Source: Cyanoderma ruficeps | Taxonomy: Eukaryota; Chordata; Aves; Passeriformes; Timaliidae | Direction: 5' to 3' | Assembly (NCBI GenBank): GCA_008694505.1 | Contig: VZDJ01000623.1 | Coordinates: forward strand, 4,460,442 to 4,524,441 | Length of the DNA: 64,000 nucleotides | Shown: positions 47,471 through 58,930 of the stretch, in pieces | Layout: each line of letters opens with the position of its first letter | Position numbering within the stretch: position 1 is the first letter of the stretch | Made by a program: the position numbers and the translations under genes | Notes under the pieces: model-generated | The model's input: the letters and a program-made list of their open reading frames with translations, nothing else | Told to the model about the DNA's origin: nothing | Databases searched by the model: none

Positions 47471-48388
47471 TTTGCTTTCATATAATTGAAATTAAAAACA
47501 CAAAGAACTGGAATTCACTGAGAATATGTCATGGGATTTTTTGGATTAAAAACATTGCTACATTTGTAGAACAGCCAAACACCAAAGGATAGTAGTTTTT
47601 AATTAATCCAATTCATTTGCTCAGTAGTTTGAGTGTATGAACAAGATGAAAATCATCTTTTAAAAGGTTCAGACAAGGACTCTGTCTCATTATATGATGT
47701 CTGTCTCATTTCAACAGAAACCTCTCCTAGAACTTCCCCCTGGCTACATCTTGTTGCTCTAGTCATTATTTTTTATAATCTAGTATTTCAATACAGGAGG
47801 GAAACGCAGTGATTTTTATCCTTTGTTATTAAAACACACATGGGATCTGTATTGGATGCAGACAGCCTGGTCTTTATTGCTCATTCTGGCTTGTGCCATT
47901 AGGACAAACTCTTCACTGGCTGGGGTTTCACTGTCAGTTTGGGCTTTGTTTATTTTTCCCTTCTCACACTAATGACTACTGAATATTTAGACAGAAAAAT
48001 ACACAGCAGTTGCAGACCTACTTTACAAAAGGAGATCATTGCACAAAAGAGGTCAACAGTGGGACACGCTGAGGCCACTCTCCCACTCCCAACATATAAA
48101 AGAATGGTCTTCTCTTAGATGGTCCCTATTCTGCTTCAACAGACATACTTCATATCAGGGTTTTCTTATCAGAGAAATGTCTTGTCTTGATAAAGCTGTT
48201 TTGGTTAGGAGCTCTGAAAGGCTAAGGAGAAGGTGGGTGTGATCTTAGTGTTGCTTGTTGTAACATCTATGTGGTAAATCGAGATGCAGGTGTGTGTCTG
48301 TGGGAGCTTGTTGCCACTGCTTGTGTAGGCTGTGGGAGGGAGAGGAGATCAATAAATCAACCTCACCCATGTCTGTGGCCTTTTGTAG

Positions 48389-48478
48389 GGCCAGAAAATC
48401 CAACCAGATGCAGCTATAATGCATCCCAGGTACCTCCTGGTCTGTGCGCTGGAATTCGAGTCAGACTGTGGTTAAACG
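48389..48478 (+). other. Exon-like 90-bp segment of unknown gene
   Basis: A pyrimidine-rich stretch ending TTTTGTAG precedes it and GTAAAA follows it, so acceptor and donor dinucleotides frame exactly 90 bases. Only one frame is open through the segment. In that frame both borders would be phase 1, the usual phase for extracellular protein modules. The predicted residues include two cysteines and an N-glycosylation sequon (NAS). Three CpGs are present. I do not recognise the peptide. AG/GT pairs at this spacing arise often by chance, and the same frame stays open into both flanks, which weakens the case. Confidence 0.15.
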
Positions 48479-50404
48479 GTAAAATAAAGCTTTCCTCCAC
48501 AAGCAGACATTTAACCACTCTACAAGAATTTTGTCCCAGAGGGCAGCTTGGCAAAATGCTATTAATGAGGGAGTGCAGCAACGTGGAGAGCTTCCTGGCA
48601 CAGCTTCTGAATACTGGCTGGTGTTACGCTGTTGTAACTGGAGCTGTTTGTAAATGCTGTGGTACGGCCCTGTTCCTTTAGAAAGCTACATCTGAAATCT
48701 TCTGGTCACAACATTTGTTGAACATCTTCCACCAAACGCAGTGTGTTGACTTCTTGCCATCTGCTGCATCCAGTGGCTGACAGAGCTCTTTTAGCTGGAT
48801 GTCTTTACCAGGGAATCGATCCAGGACCTTGCGTTGCTGAAGTATCGTGTCTCTGGGTCTGTGGCAATGTGCCATGGGGAACACAAAAGAGGGATTGCAG
48901 GGACTCTGGGGACTGGGACACACCAGCTGGGGGATGTTTGGGCATAGGCAACTACAGACAGTGAGCAAAGGCATCAGGATAAGGGAATAACATCATCAGC
49001 TCCAAGGGAAAACCCAGAGTCCACTACAAGGCTTGTACAATTTTCCCTCTGGACTGCTGGGGATGGGTGTAGGTAAAATCGCAGCTAGACAGGGATTTGC
49101 ACCCCTTTCAAGTTTGGAGAGGAACTTGTACTTTGTGTGCATGTAAATCTTTGCATTTTTATCAGGATTCCGTTGAGAACTGAGGACTCTCCTGTCATTC
49201 AGTCACCACTCAACATCTTTCAACTGCCTTTGGTTCAAGGATATCAAGTGTAGCACTAGTTTGCATTGCAGCTATCACTGCAGCCAGATTTCTCAATAGG
49301 ATCAGACTTGTTGGGTGTTAGCAAAAGCAGAAAAGGACAGAAAATTCACTGATTCCACTCAGCCTGTAACCTGACTGAGCTTTTCTGTAATTGCTACAAC
49401 AATGAATTTTCTTGCAGTTAGAATGAGAGAAAATTTGTGAAGGAAAAGATAGAAAACAAAACAAACAGTGCCATAAATGCACAGCTTGATGGAAAAGACA
49501 TACCAAGTATATCTAAACCAGGAGGTTTAGATTGCTAATTCTCTGATTTCTCTGCTTATTTCCACTCTGGCTGACATCTTTGGGCACTTCAGAAATCTTG
49601 TCAGGTGGGTTCAGAAAGAAACACTATTTTTTCAAATGTGATTGTCTGCATTGTATAAGAGGACTTAACCTCTTCCAGTCACATCCATGTTGTAATTCCT
49701 GTATTAGTTACAACATAAGTATCACTTGGATATTGTTCATATGTTGAAGATTTCACATGTTGGATAATTTGCCACATCTTTCATCAAACTTTTGCAATGA
49801 TGAATTATTTATATTGTTAAAATGTGAATTCCTTGTCTGAATTTGCTCCTGGCTGTTAGATGTCACACATGCTATCTCTGATCTGTGAAATACATACCAT
49901 CAGAAGTATCTCCCCCCACAGAACCTTGCAATACCAGATCTCAAAAGAATAAAATACCAAAGGAAAAGGCCTCTTTTACTGTTTGTGGTACATGTACCTT
50001 GCAGGCTGATTTTTCCTCTTATCTTCGTTCAGCAGTCTGAAACCCTTCCAGCCAAAGCTGTCTTTGAACAGCAGCTCTCATCAGCCTTGTACCTTCCCTG
50101 ACTTCCACTGCAAGACAGAGGCCAAAAGAAGCAAGTGTGAAAATCAACCCTGTGGACATGTTTTTCTCCTCAACTCATCTGCAGAGGGAGCCTGGTGAAC
50201 TTGGGAGGCCAGGCGGCTTTTAGAAAGCTGACTATAAGCATGGCGGGTTCCTTTTTACGTGAGACAGGCTGTTCTGGAGACAACAGTACTTAGATACCAC
50301 AGTGATTGGCACTGTCAAATGAAAATATGAGGAACAAGTCCAGCATGCCTAAAACCCTTCCTTTCTGGCTGTCAGCTGTGACATTAAAGTGCCAGCATTG
50401 TAAG

Positions 50405-50530
50405 TGCACGAGGGAGGAACCCTGAAATTTCTGGCTGCAGCATAACTGAGCGATCCACCGATAATTTGCCATTATTAAGGTTAATTTAACTTTCCATCTC
50501 AGATCTGTCCGGGCCCGTACAGCACTCAGA
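50405..50530. promoter_or_regulatory. Candidate conserved non-coding element
   Basis: Five CpGs lie in about 115 bases (GCACGA, GAGCGATC, CACCGATA, GTCCGGG, CCCGTAC). They surround an AT-rich core, CCATTATTAAGG, then GTTAATTTAAC, which resembles an HNF1-like half-palindrome. Confidence 0.28.
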
Positions 50531-52231
50531 GGTCCTTGGTTCAGCTGAGCAGCACGATCACAGGGTGAGCCCACAGCCCTGTGAGGGCTGACCACAACCA
50601 CTGAGGGATGTGTGCCCACTCGTGGTGGCTAAATGAGGGGAGTGTGGCAGTCTGAGGGGCCAGATGTGCGCCTACAGCCCCAAGGAATCCGAGACAGGGA
50701 CGGAAGGAAGGGGACCCACCATGATCCACAAAACCAGGCAGTGACCTCATCGTGTTTATAGTGGAAAGCAAATGAGAAAGGGGAAAAACAAGGCAGCAGC
50801 CATGTTATGAGTACAGTTTTTAGTGTTGTGCATGGAGAATACTAGAGGTGGTGAGGGACTCTCTGCTGGCGTTTTGTGGAAGGGTTTGGTAGTGTCTCAG
50901 TGTCTCTCTCCGCATCTCTTAGAACACAAAAGAGCCTTGGCTCTGACTCTCTTCCAAAGAATCTCTATAAGATCAACCTTCAGTGAAGCATTGTGTACAT
51001 GAGATTGGCCAGGATTGGCCAGGGCTGGGGGAGTTCAGAAAACAGTGGGCAGCTGAGAGAAAATGCTTGATTCCAGAGCACTGGAGAAGTAAGCTGAAAA
51101 CTTGATAGAACCAGACCAGAGCAAATCTGCCTGTTGTCACCACCTGCAACTAATTTAAATTCTGAAGACCTGCTAGGAACTCAAGGCAACCCATCAGATA
51201 TAGCTATGCTTGACCAAGGCACAGAAAACACGGCCATTTGTTGTACATGCTTTTCACTTTGTTGAGCTAAAGGCAGCACCCAGAGAGGCATCAGTCTCAA
51301 TCTGTGGACTGCAAAGCAGACTGGACCAGAGATCTCACAGAGGTCCCTACAAATGCAGATGGATTTCCTTATCACTGGACCACAGCCTGAAGATACCTAT
51401 AAGCTGATGATTAAATATGTATACAGGAGCCAGACATCTGAGTTTTGTTCTCATTCAAGGTAAAAAGCCCTACAATTTTAGGTGAGCATCCTGATTACTG
51501 CACTATTTCACTCACCTACAAGAGGAAAAATCTCTCCCCTTTGCTCAAGTTTCTGAATTTTTTTTTTTCAGGCACTTAACAAAGTACTTGCTTTCAGCAT
51601 CTCCAAATTTATTACTATTTCTTGAATGAACAAAGTCCAATTTACAAACTGCATTAGTTCCCCAAACCCACATACTGAGTAAATTATTTTTATTATGAGA
51701 GAGAGCAGAGCCGCTGTGCTTTCAAACAAATTGTGGTGACACAGGCAATTCTCCTTGGAGCCACCTAATTCACTGGTTTGTGGATAATCTGTGTATCAGA
51801 CAAATGTTTCCTACAGTAACTCAGAATTTAGGTTGTGAGAGTACAGTAGTTGCTGCTTTACTTTCTTCTTGTTGCTATTTTATTGATGCAATATCCTTTT
51901 CCTTTTCAGTTGTCTGTTGTTATATTTAGATAGTCAATGCTCCTGAACTTTTACTCAGAGATTACTTGGCATAATGGGCTCTTATTTCCAATATACAGAT
52001 ATTTCCTAATACAACAAGATCCTCAGCACAGCTGACAAATGCTATTTTCATATTAGTGATCAAAAAAGTCTAATTACGGTTAAAATTAAAACCACCAATA
52101 CTTTCCCAAATGAAAAGACAGTAAGATTGCTTCTATGCTTAGAGATGTTTTCCCAGCTGCAGATGGGAGGCTGGAATCACTGTCAAAGCCCAGTGGCAGC
52201 ATTGCCCTGCAAATGCAGTTTGCTGTGCAGG

Positions 52232-52460
52232 AGAATCATAGAATTATTTAGGTTGGAACAGACCTCTAAGGTCATCAGATCCAACCATTAACCCAGAACT
52301 GCCAAGTCCACCTCTCAACCATGTCCCCAAGTGCCATGACTACACATCGTTTAAATAACTCCAGGGATGATGACTCAACCACTTCCCTGAGCCGCCTGTT
52401 CTGGTGTTTGACAACCCCTTCGGTGAAGAAATTTTTCCTAATATCCAACTGAAATCTCTG
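52232..52460 (-). repeat. CR1 LINE 3' fragment
   Basis: Reverse-orientation CR1 3' end: AGAATCATAGAATTATTTAG, GTTGGAACAGACCTCTAAGG, 'CCAAGTCCACCTCTCAACCA', 'CTCCAGGGATGATGACTCAA', 'CCCTTCGGTGAAGAAATTTT', 'CCTAATATCCAACTGAAA'. Well preserved, so one of the younger CR1 copies here. Confidence 0.93.
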
Positions 52461-55400
52461 TAAGTACTTTATGGCTGTGGTGGTGGCTACTATAGGGAAA
52501 AAAAAGATTTCTAGCTGAGAGATGGGTAATATGATCGATGTAAGCTGTTTTTCTTACTCACATATTCTCCATACTCTGAGAAAGAGCAGTATAATATTAG
52601 GAGCTCCACTTGGAGTGGTACTGGGCTGCATTTTTTGTTTATGGTCTGCTCTCTGAGATTTACAGCATGCTCCAGGCCGGAGCTTGGCAGGCTGCAAACA
52701 CCAGTTAAGGCAGGGACTGAATTTTTATCTCTGAGTCACCAGGACAGGGTGGGTGACCACAAAACCCTGTGTCCACCCAGCCACAACGCTGAGTCAGGAG
52801 TCAGCTTGTGGCACAGGCTTTACACACCCCCAGAGTGTTGAGTCTCAGCAAAAAGCTGAAAGAAGGAGACCCGAGTGAAACCACAGGAGGAGGCTCCCCC
52901 AGCCACCACAAACCCTCTGTATGACACAAACAAGGAGGGCAGAAATCACTGGTAGGATTAGAGATACATTACTTTACTTCAAGCACTTACTGTGGGGGAA
53001 AATGCATGCCAGGGGAGTAATAAGCACAAACACATAGAACGTGCTCCAGTTTGCTTTGTAAAATTAATCTCTGAACACAAACATACCAGAGTTATTACAA
53101 ATTGTAGACCCTGTAGTGTGCAGGGCTTTTCCAGCCTGTTTACAGCCCTCCTTCTTTTTTTTTTTTTTGGCAAGTGCAGGGAGATGTGAAAACCCAGAGT
53201 TTAAATCATTAAATGAGCCACACAAAGGCAGAGACTGGCTGGTGTAACTTTTAGCTTCATGGAGAGCAGCCGGTGAGCATGGCAGCAGTGGCTGAATGGG
53301 TATTGAACAAATACTGCTTCTTTCCTCCTTCCCAGTTCATGATTTGCTCCCAGTCCTTTGCCATACCTTTACCTGTTGTCTCTGAATAATAAATAAATTA
53401 ATAAATAAATACCCTTCTTTTAACCTGGATGTGTTCCTTCCTCTCATTATAATCCTTCCACTCAAGCAGATGCATAAGAAAATGAGTGGGTGAAGCATGG
53501 GCAGAAGCAAGCAGTGCCAGGAGAAGGGGAGCAAGTACTGAAGTCATGGGGTTAGCAGAGGAAAACTGTAATAGAACACCAGTCTAGATGACCCAGTCTT
53601 TCAATCACTCCAAAAGCTGTTCATTGCATTGGTAAAAGGTACTGGGAGTCCTGGTAAGAGGCCAGTGTGCTTTTGTGTTAACTGCTGCACAAACTTACAG
53701 TGAAAAGCTGGTTCATGCCCCGATCAGGTCAGAACAGCAGACTATAATCAGTCCTGCCTTTTTGGATGCTGCAATGGTAGTTTAGGACACCACTGCCTCT
53801 TTCTGTTTTTTATGAACTCTCTCATCAAGCTGGCTATCCTTCCCACATCAGTAAATGCCACACAAACATCACTTACACTGCTTATTACAACCCTCAAAGC
53901 CACTCGGCCCATTTTGCTCCTACCTGATCTTTTACCACATCTCAGTCAGGGAAATGATGAACACTAGGTCACGGGCAGTCACAGGCAGCTCAAGGTATTT
54001 GCTAGACAGCTTCAGTGCATTTGCTAGATCTACCAAAGGACATCTGAATATGCCTCAAAATCAGGACAAAATGGCAGGACTTACTTGGCCTAGATGAAAA
54101 ATATAGTCTAAACACTGGGGTAGAGAGATGTCCATATCCACACCATAAATCCAAGAGCTCATAAAATATTTTAGCCATGTTTTTAGAAGTGATGTTTTAC
54201 ACTTGGAAATCATGAAGACAGTGCATAATTGGTGTTATACTCCATCATTAAGTTCATTCCTGTGAATGTGTGGTGTTCATCTAATGTAAGTGTGGATCAT
54301 GAAGAGAAGAAACTCCAGGAAACACGTCCCACTCACTGACCAAGACACTTAATTTTGATATCTGACTGTAGGCTGTGGACATTTCCCTCTCACCAACAGT
54401 GATCTGGTACACACTGATTGAGGAGCTATGCAGCTCTCCATAAAGTGCACACCTTTTCTGTCACCTGGTGAGCTCTACTGGCATCACTAAGCAATTAGGA
54501 TTGGTCAGCTGGCTACTCACAGGAAGCTGCTGTCATCTGTGGTGCTCCAGGGATCCTGCCTGTTCACCTACTGTCCCTTCAGGAGGTTGCCAGGTGTCCC
54601 TTAGGGGCCCATGGCTTCTCTGATCCTGTCTTGAACAATATCTAGCACCTCATGTGATTAAACACACAGGCAGTTGGATCACATCCCAAATATCTGTTTC
54701 ATTCTGAAAGGGGTCACAGAATGAGTCAAACAAATCAGTAGGTGAAATGGCCCCATGTAAAACTTCAACGAAATCTAGGAATTGCATATAAATGCTCATG
54801 GGCAGTCTGTTGTAGGTGTGGGGACCACAAACAGCACACAGTCCATGCCTTCAGGAGTTCACAACCCAGCACTGTCACGTATAAATCCAATAAATGGTTC
54901 TGCCTGTATGTTGCAAGATGAGGAGGAATTGTGAGTAGGGAACCAGACCTGCTTGTGGTTAACAGAATTCTTACCGTAACTCTGGGAAGCTTACATTGGA
55001 GCATACATTGATGCCTAGCTGAATGTTTCCAAATAAGAGCCAAGAGGAGCTGCCTCTTTGCTGCCAACACCAGGATCAAGTCCACATTAATTTTTATGTA
55101 TTTTGTGTGTACATTGGCTCGAGGCCACGGTTATACCTGAGGTGTAGATAAAAATCACTGGCTACATCTGTTCTGGAGGTGCAAAGGCCCTCAGAGTAAG
55201 CTGAATACTCTGCTAACATGATGTGGAATTAAGGGTGATCCTGTATGGCACATGCAGGCAGAGTGTATTATAAGATGTGATGTACAGTGCAAACATGTGG
55301 TAAAGGTGGAACCTGTGTCAATAAATATATTGTTTTTTCCAGAAAAAAGTTGGGAGATAACAGCTATATAAGCAATTCTATGGGAAAGATCACAGAGCAA

Positions 55401-58381
55401 AGAATATTAAGTCAGTCATTCCTGTACATACTTTGAACCACAACTCTCCATTCACCTGAAAGTTTTGCACACATCTGCAGCTTTATTTTCACGTGTGTTT
55501 AGGGGAGCCTGATTTTCTTGTAAAATGTGCAGTTGGTTTCTTAGCTTTAATGAGACCTCTGGGTTCAGTTTTCTGCTCAGTCTCCAGGGATTCACAGCAA
55601 CACCTGTTACTTTGCTAGTGCATCTTACACAGATGACACTCAATCTTACCTGGAGAGTCTGTGACACTGTTCATAAAGAAGCTAAAATTTTTTGTGGTAA
55701 GAAAGGAACATCTGTTCATAGCTTGTTTAGGATATTTGGATGAGAAAATGGAGTCCTATCTACTAATCCTGTCAGCATGATGTATGTTTACATTTTGAGT
55801 AATTAGGTTATGAAAAATCCATGGAAAAACCTCAAACTAATGATTCAAATTTCACCCTTCAAGTTTTTAGAAAGTCTTGGCTAACTCCAACCCAAATCAT
55901 TTGCTCAGCCTTTCTGGACAGGCCACGCAACATATTCTGGAGGAATGAAAAGGCTGTAGGCTGTCATCCTTCCTTAGTCCATCTATGTGCCATATAATCA
56001 ATTTGTATATGCAGTAGGTCTTATTTCTCTCAAGCAGGCTGGACTTGCTCCATGCTTTGCATGGCTACTGGAAATGGTTAATTTATTCGTCATTTTCGAA
56101 AGCACACTTTCAGCACCAAAGCATTGAGGAGGATCTCTCCCGGACATATAATTTCTCATCAGCAGTTCTGGGACTCTCCAGTACTGTCTTACAAAGGCTG
56201 GAACATGGTCATATGTGGGACAATTTCACTCTGCAACCTGGTCCTTGTATCTCCCAAAATGTAATGGAGGAGGAACGTGTTTGCCACCTAACTACTCAAC
56301 GAGGAAGAAAGCAGCCACCAGAATCTGTAAGGCACTCAGAAATAGCTTTCTAAACAGCAACGACACCTGTATTGCCTATGCTAACATGGACCAGCACACC
56401 TTTATTCTGGGCCACCAAACCTTTCCCAATCTTAACCAGAGATCAACATAGCCCTGGCTGAAGACTTTAAAAATGTGACCTGGAGACATGGTATGTGTAA
56501 GGCCCAGCTCATTTTTATGACAAATACATAGTATGGACAGAGACACAGAGTTATGAAACTAGAACAATTTGAACTGCACTCATTTACACACATGTTCAAC
56601 AAGGACATAATTTAAAGTACATTGTTTTCCAAGGTCTATGTGTTTTCCTGAAGAGTAGGCATGCCATCTAGTAATTTAATGAGCCAAGCTCTTTACATGC
56701 ACGCAAACAATTTATGAAAAAGCTGTGAGATTGTATCAGAGCCTGTCTATAGCTAATATTAAGCTGAATTAATAAACATCCTCAGGCAGCATTTATTTGA
56801 ATATTAGGTTTGTATTAAGACCATTTAAGAACTTGTTACTTGCAAACTAAATCCTTAATGTTGCTAAACTGCAAGTCTTTGCAACCTTTTTCCGTACAGA
56901 AGCACAAAGAAAAATATTGGATTTGTGTTTCCTCTGCATATTGTAATGAAACCCAACTCAATGTTACTATAGCAATAATGAAAGGATTTTATTCCAGAAC
57001 CCACATGACTGCATCTCTTTAACATCCCAGAACAGAATCTCAGCCGAAATGCAGGACAGTTTGACTAACTTGGTTCTGTCATTCCAGCTCATTTCAGTAT
57101 TTTAATACAATTGTCTCGAAAACAGTGGGGAAAATATGGGTTTCACAGTGCACCTGCTGGGACGAGGTGTGACTCACTGGCTGAGCAGGCTCTGGAAGTC
57201 AGCTATCATATAGCTGCAATACTAACAGCAGATCCTATTACTGTCATCCCCCATCAAGAACATGAGTAACGTGGAAAGAGACACACAAAGAGAATAAATA
57301 TACACTTTTCTTCACTTACAGTAAAAGTCGCCATTTTGAGCAGCAGCAGCAGCCAGAATATCTCCAAAGTAATTCATCCCTTTTGTGAGGCACCCTCTGT
57401 AATATCAATAACTGGAATTTATTTACCTTATAAAAATTACCTCAGTGCTATAGAAGCATCATTCATGCTGCTATGCTTAACGTTATGACAGTGTTTCCAG
57501 TAAAAACTTCACTTTTCAAACATACAGGATTCAGCTGTGCAAATCTAGGACTTGAAATGAAAGTACACACACGGAACAGCCACTACAGCGGGACCTCATA
57601 TGGAGAAATGTACACAGAACTTGTGTGGGGCTGGTAGCCTTTACATGGCAGAAATTATCAACACGGGCAAAAAGGCAGGGGGAGAGAGATTGCTTCCACC
57701 CTGCTGGCTCTGCCCAACGTGGGAGGCACATGGAGGGAATGGGAGCCAATGCTCTCCTCCTTCCCTCAGATCCCAAAAGCCTTCAGGGTATATCCCACCC
57801 TCTTCTCTCCCAGCCTGGAGGCATTCTAGTTCACATGCAAGCAGAAGAGAGTATTTTTGCCTCTGGGTTGCCCAAGCCCCACCACTCCGCCCTGGAGCAG
57901 TGGGTATCCAGGCAGAGAGAGTGCTCATGACACAGCTGCTCAGAGATCTCAATTTACAGAGCAGAAGATTAAGGCAAACCAAAATTGATATTTTATTTTA
58001 AAATATTCCCATGCAAAGACTGTTGTCCTTTTTCCATCAGCAGCTGACTCATGGGATGTTTTGCCACAGAAACTGTACTGTGTGACCTCATGACCCCTCT
58101 AACTACACCTTCATTAGTGTTTTAATTCACATCAGCAGTGTGAATTTGAAGCTAGACACCTATTGTCCCTAAATATAGTGCTTTTGGTTTGCTTAGAGAA
58201 GCAGTCCCAAGGCACACAAACTGTTTCTTTTCACTAAGCCACAACTGTTTTCCTAAAACAGAAGATAAGGTCTGGGAATGCTCTATTGCCAAAAGGTTTC
58301 CTGGCAGATTACAACTACTTTGAAGTTTTAACCCCAAGATTCCCCCATCTGGGGCTGGATTTTGGGTGAGGAGCAGAGTGT
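52461..58381. other. Gene-free stretch
   Basis: No gene is visible. It holds a T14 run at 53155-53168, an AATA-type low-complexity patch at about 53385-53411 and a GC-richer patch at 57.6-57.95 kb whose overlapping ORFs on both strands match no family. Confidence 0.55.
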
Positions 58382-58772
58382 TGTTATAGATGGGTAATGC
58401 GATGGTCGGCTCTTGCAATGAAGACATGAATATTATAGACAATATAGAATACAGAGAAGTTTTATTGATGTACAGTTTGTTATTGTGATTTGTTGTTTGG
58501 ATGTTCTCTGTTCTCTCCATAGCCCCCTTTCCTTCCCTGTATGGTTGCCAAGGGAAGGTCTTGGTAGCCCAGACCTGTGGCAGGAGGGCTGTGCCTGTGC
58601 CCCTGGCATGGGACAGGTGGGAATAGGGAAGGCTTGGTATGAGGGGGCGTGGCCTGGCAGCACCTGACCGCCAATCAAGTTGCAAGAAAGTAGCCTCCAC
58701 CAATAGACGGTGAAGAAGAGTTGATTGGCAGACACTGGGAGGGGCCGGGGTTGCCTGATAGGACACCAGGGG

Positions 58773-58779
58773 TATAAAA
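58773..58779 (+). promoter_or_regulatory. TATA box of solo LTR
   Basis: GGGGTATAAAAGGTGG, a near-ideal core promoter, with CCAAT boxes 70-100 bases upstream. Confidence 0.7.
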
Positions 58780-58887
58780 GGTGGAGCAGCCATTTTGTAG
58801 ATGAGCTGGTGGCTGCCAGGTGCCCAACTTGCAGTGCACTGGCCTTTTCCCTTACTCAGTCCTTAGTTATATTTTGTTAAGGTTTTT

Positions 58888-58893
58888 AATAAA
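58888..58893 (+). promoter_or_regulatory. Polyadenylation signal of solo LTR
   Basis: AATAAA followed by a GT/T-rich stretch, about 110 bases after the TATA box, as expected for an R region. Confidence 0.65.
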
Positions 58894-58930
58894 TGTTTGA
58901 AATTTTCAAAAGTGAATGTCATTTCTCACA

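Larger units (their letters stand above)
47471..52231. other. Mostly gene-free; one exon-like segment and one enhancer-like block
   Basis: No complete gene is visible. The notable parts are the exon-like segment at 48389-48478 and the CpG-retaining block at about 50405-50530. The region at 48.2-51.4 kb is visibly more GC-rich than its flanks. Confidence 0.5.
58382..58930 (+). mobile_element. Solo LTR with intact promoter motifs (549 bp)
   Basis: Begins TGTTATAGATGGGTAATGCG and ends TTTCTCACA, giving TG...CA termini. GTGT flanks both sides (58378-58381 and 58931-58934), a likely 4-bp target duplication; AGTGT is an alternative 5-bp reading with a shifted end. U3 holds CCAAT boxes at 58671 and 58700, an inverted one at 58724, a GC-rich GGGGCGTGG site and a TATA box. 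AATAAA lies 42 bases before the end. I recognise the opening sequence as a passerine LTR type. No internal retroviral sequence remains, so the body was lost by LTR-LTR recombination. Confidence 0.82.

Noticed and set aside
48271..48681. 136-codon ORF on the plus strand as a whole gene
   Set aside because: No domain and no credible start context; the start is not an ATG. Only the internal 90-bp exon-like part was kept, at low confidence.
57600..58001. 133-codon ORF plus overlapping ORFs on both strands
   Set aside because: Three overlapping frames are open in a GC-richer patch, which is what low stop density produces. No recognisable protein.
58152..58793. 213-codon ORF on the minus strand
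   Set aside because: It runs antisense through the solo LTR and its flank, resembles no protein family, and its start lies next to the LTR TATA region. It is a by-product of GC-rich U3 sequence.
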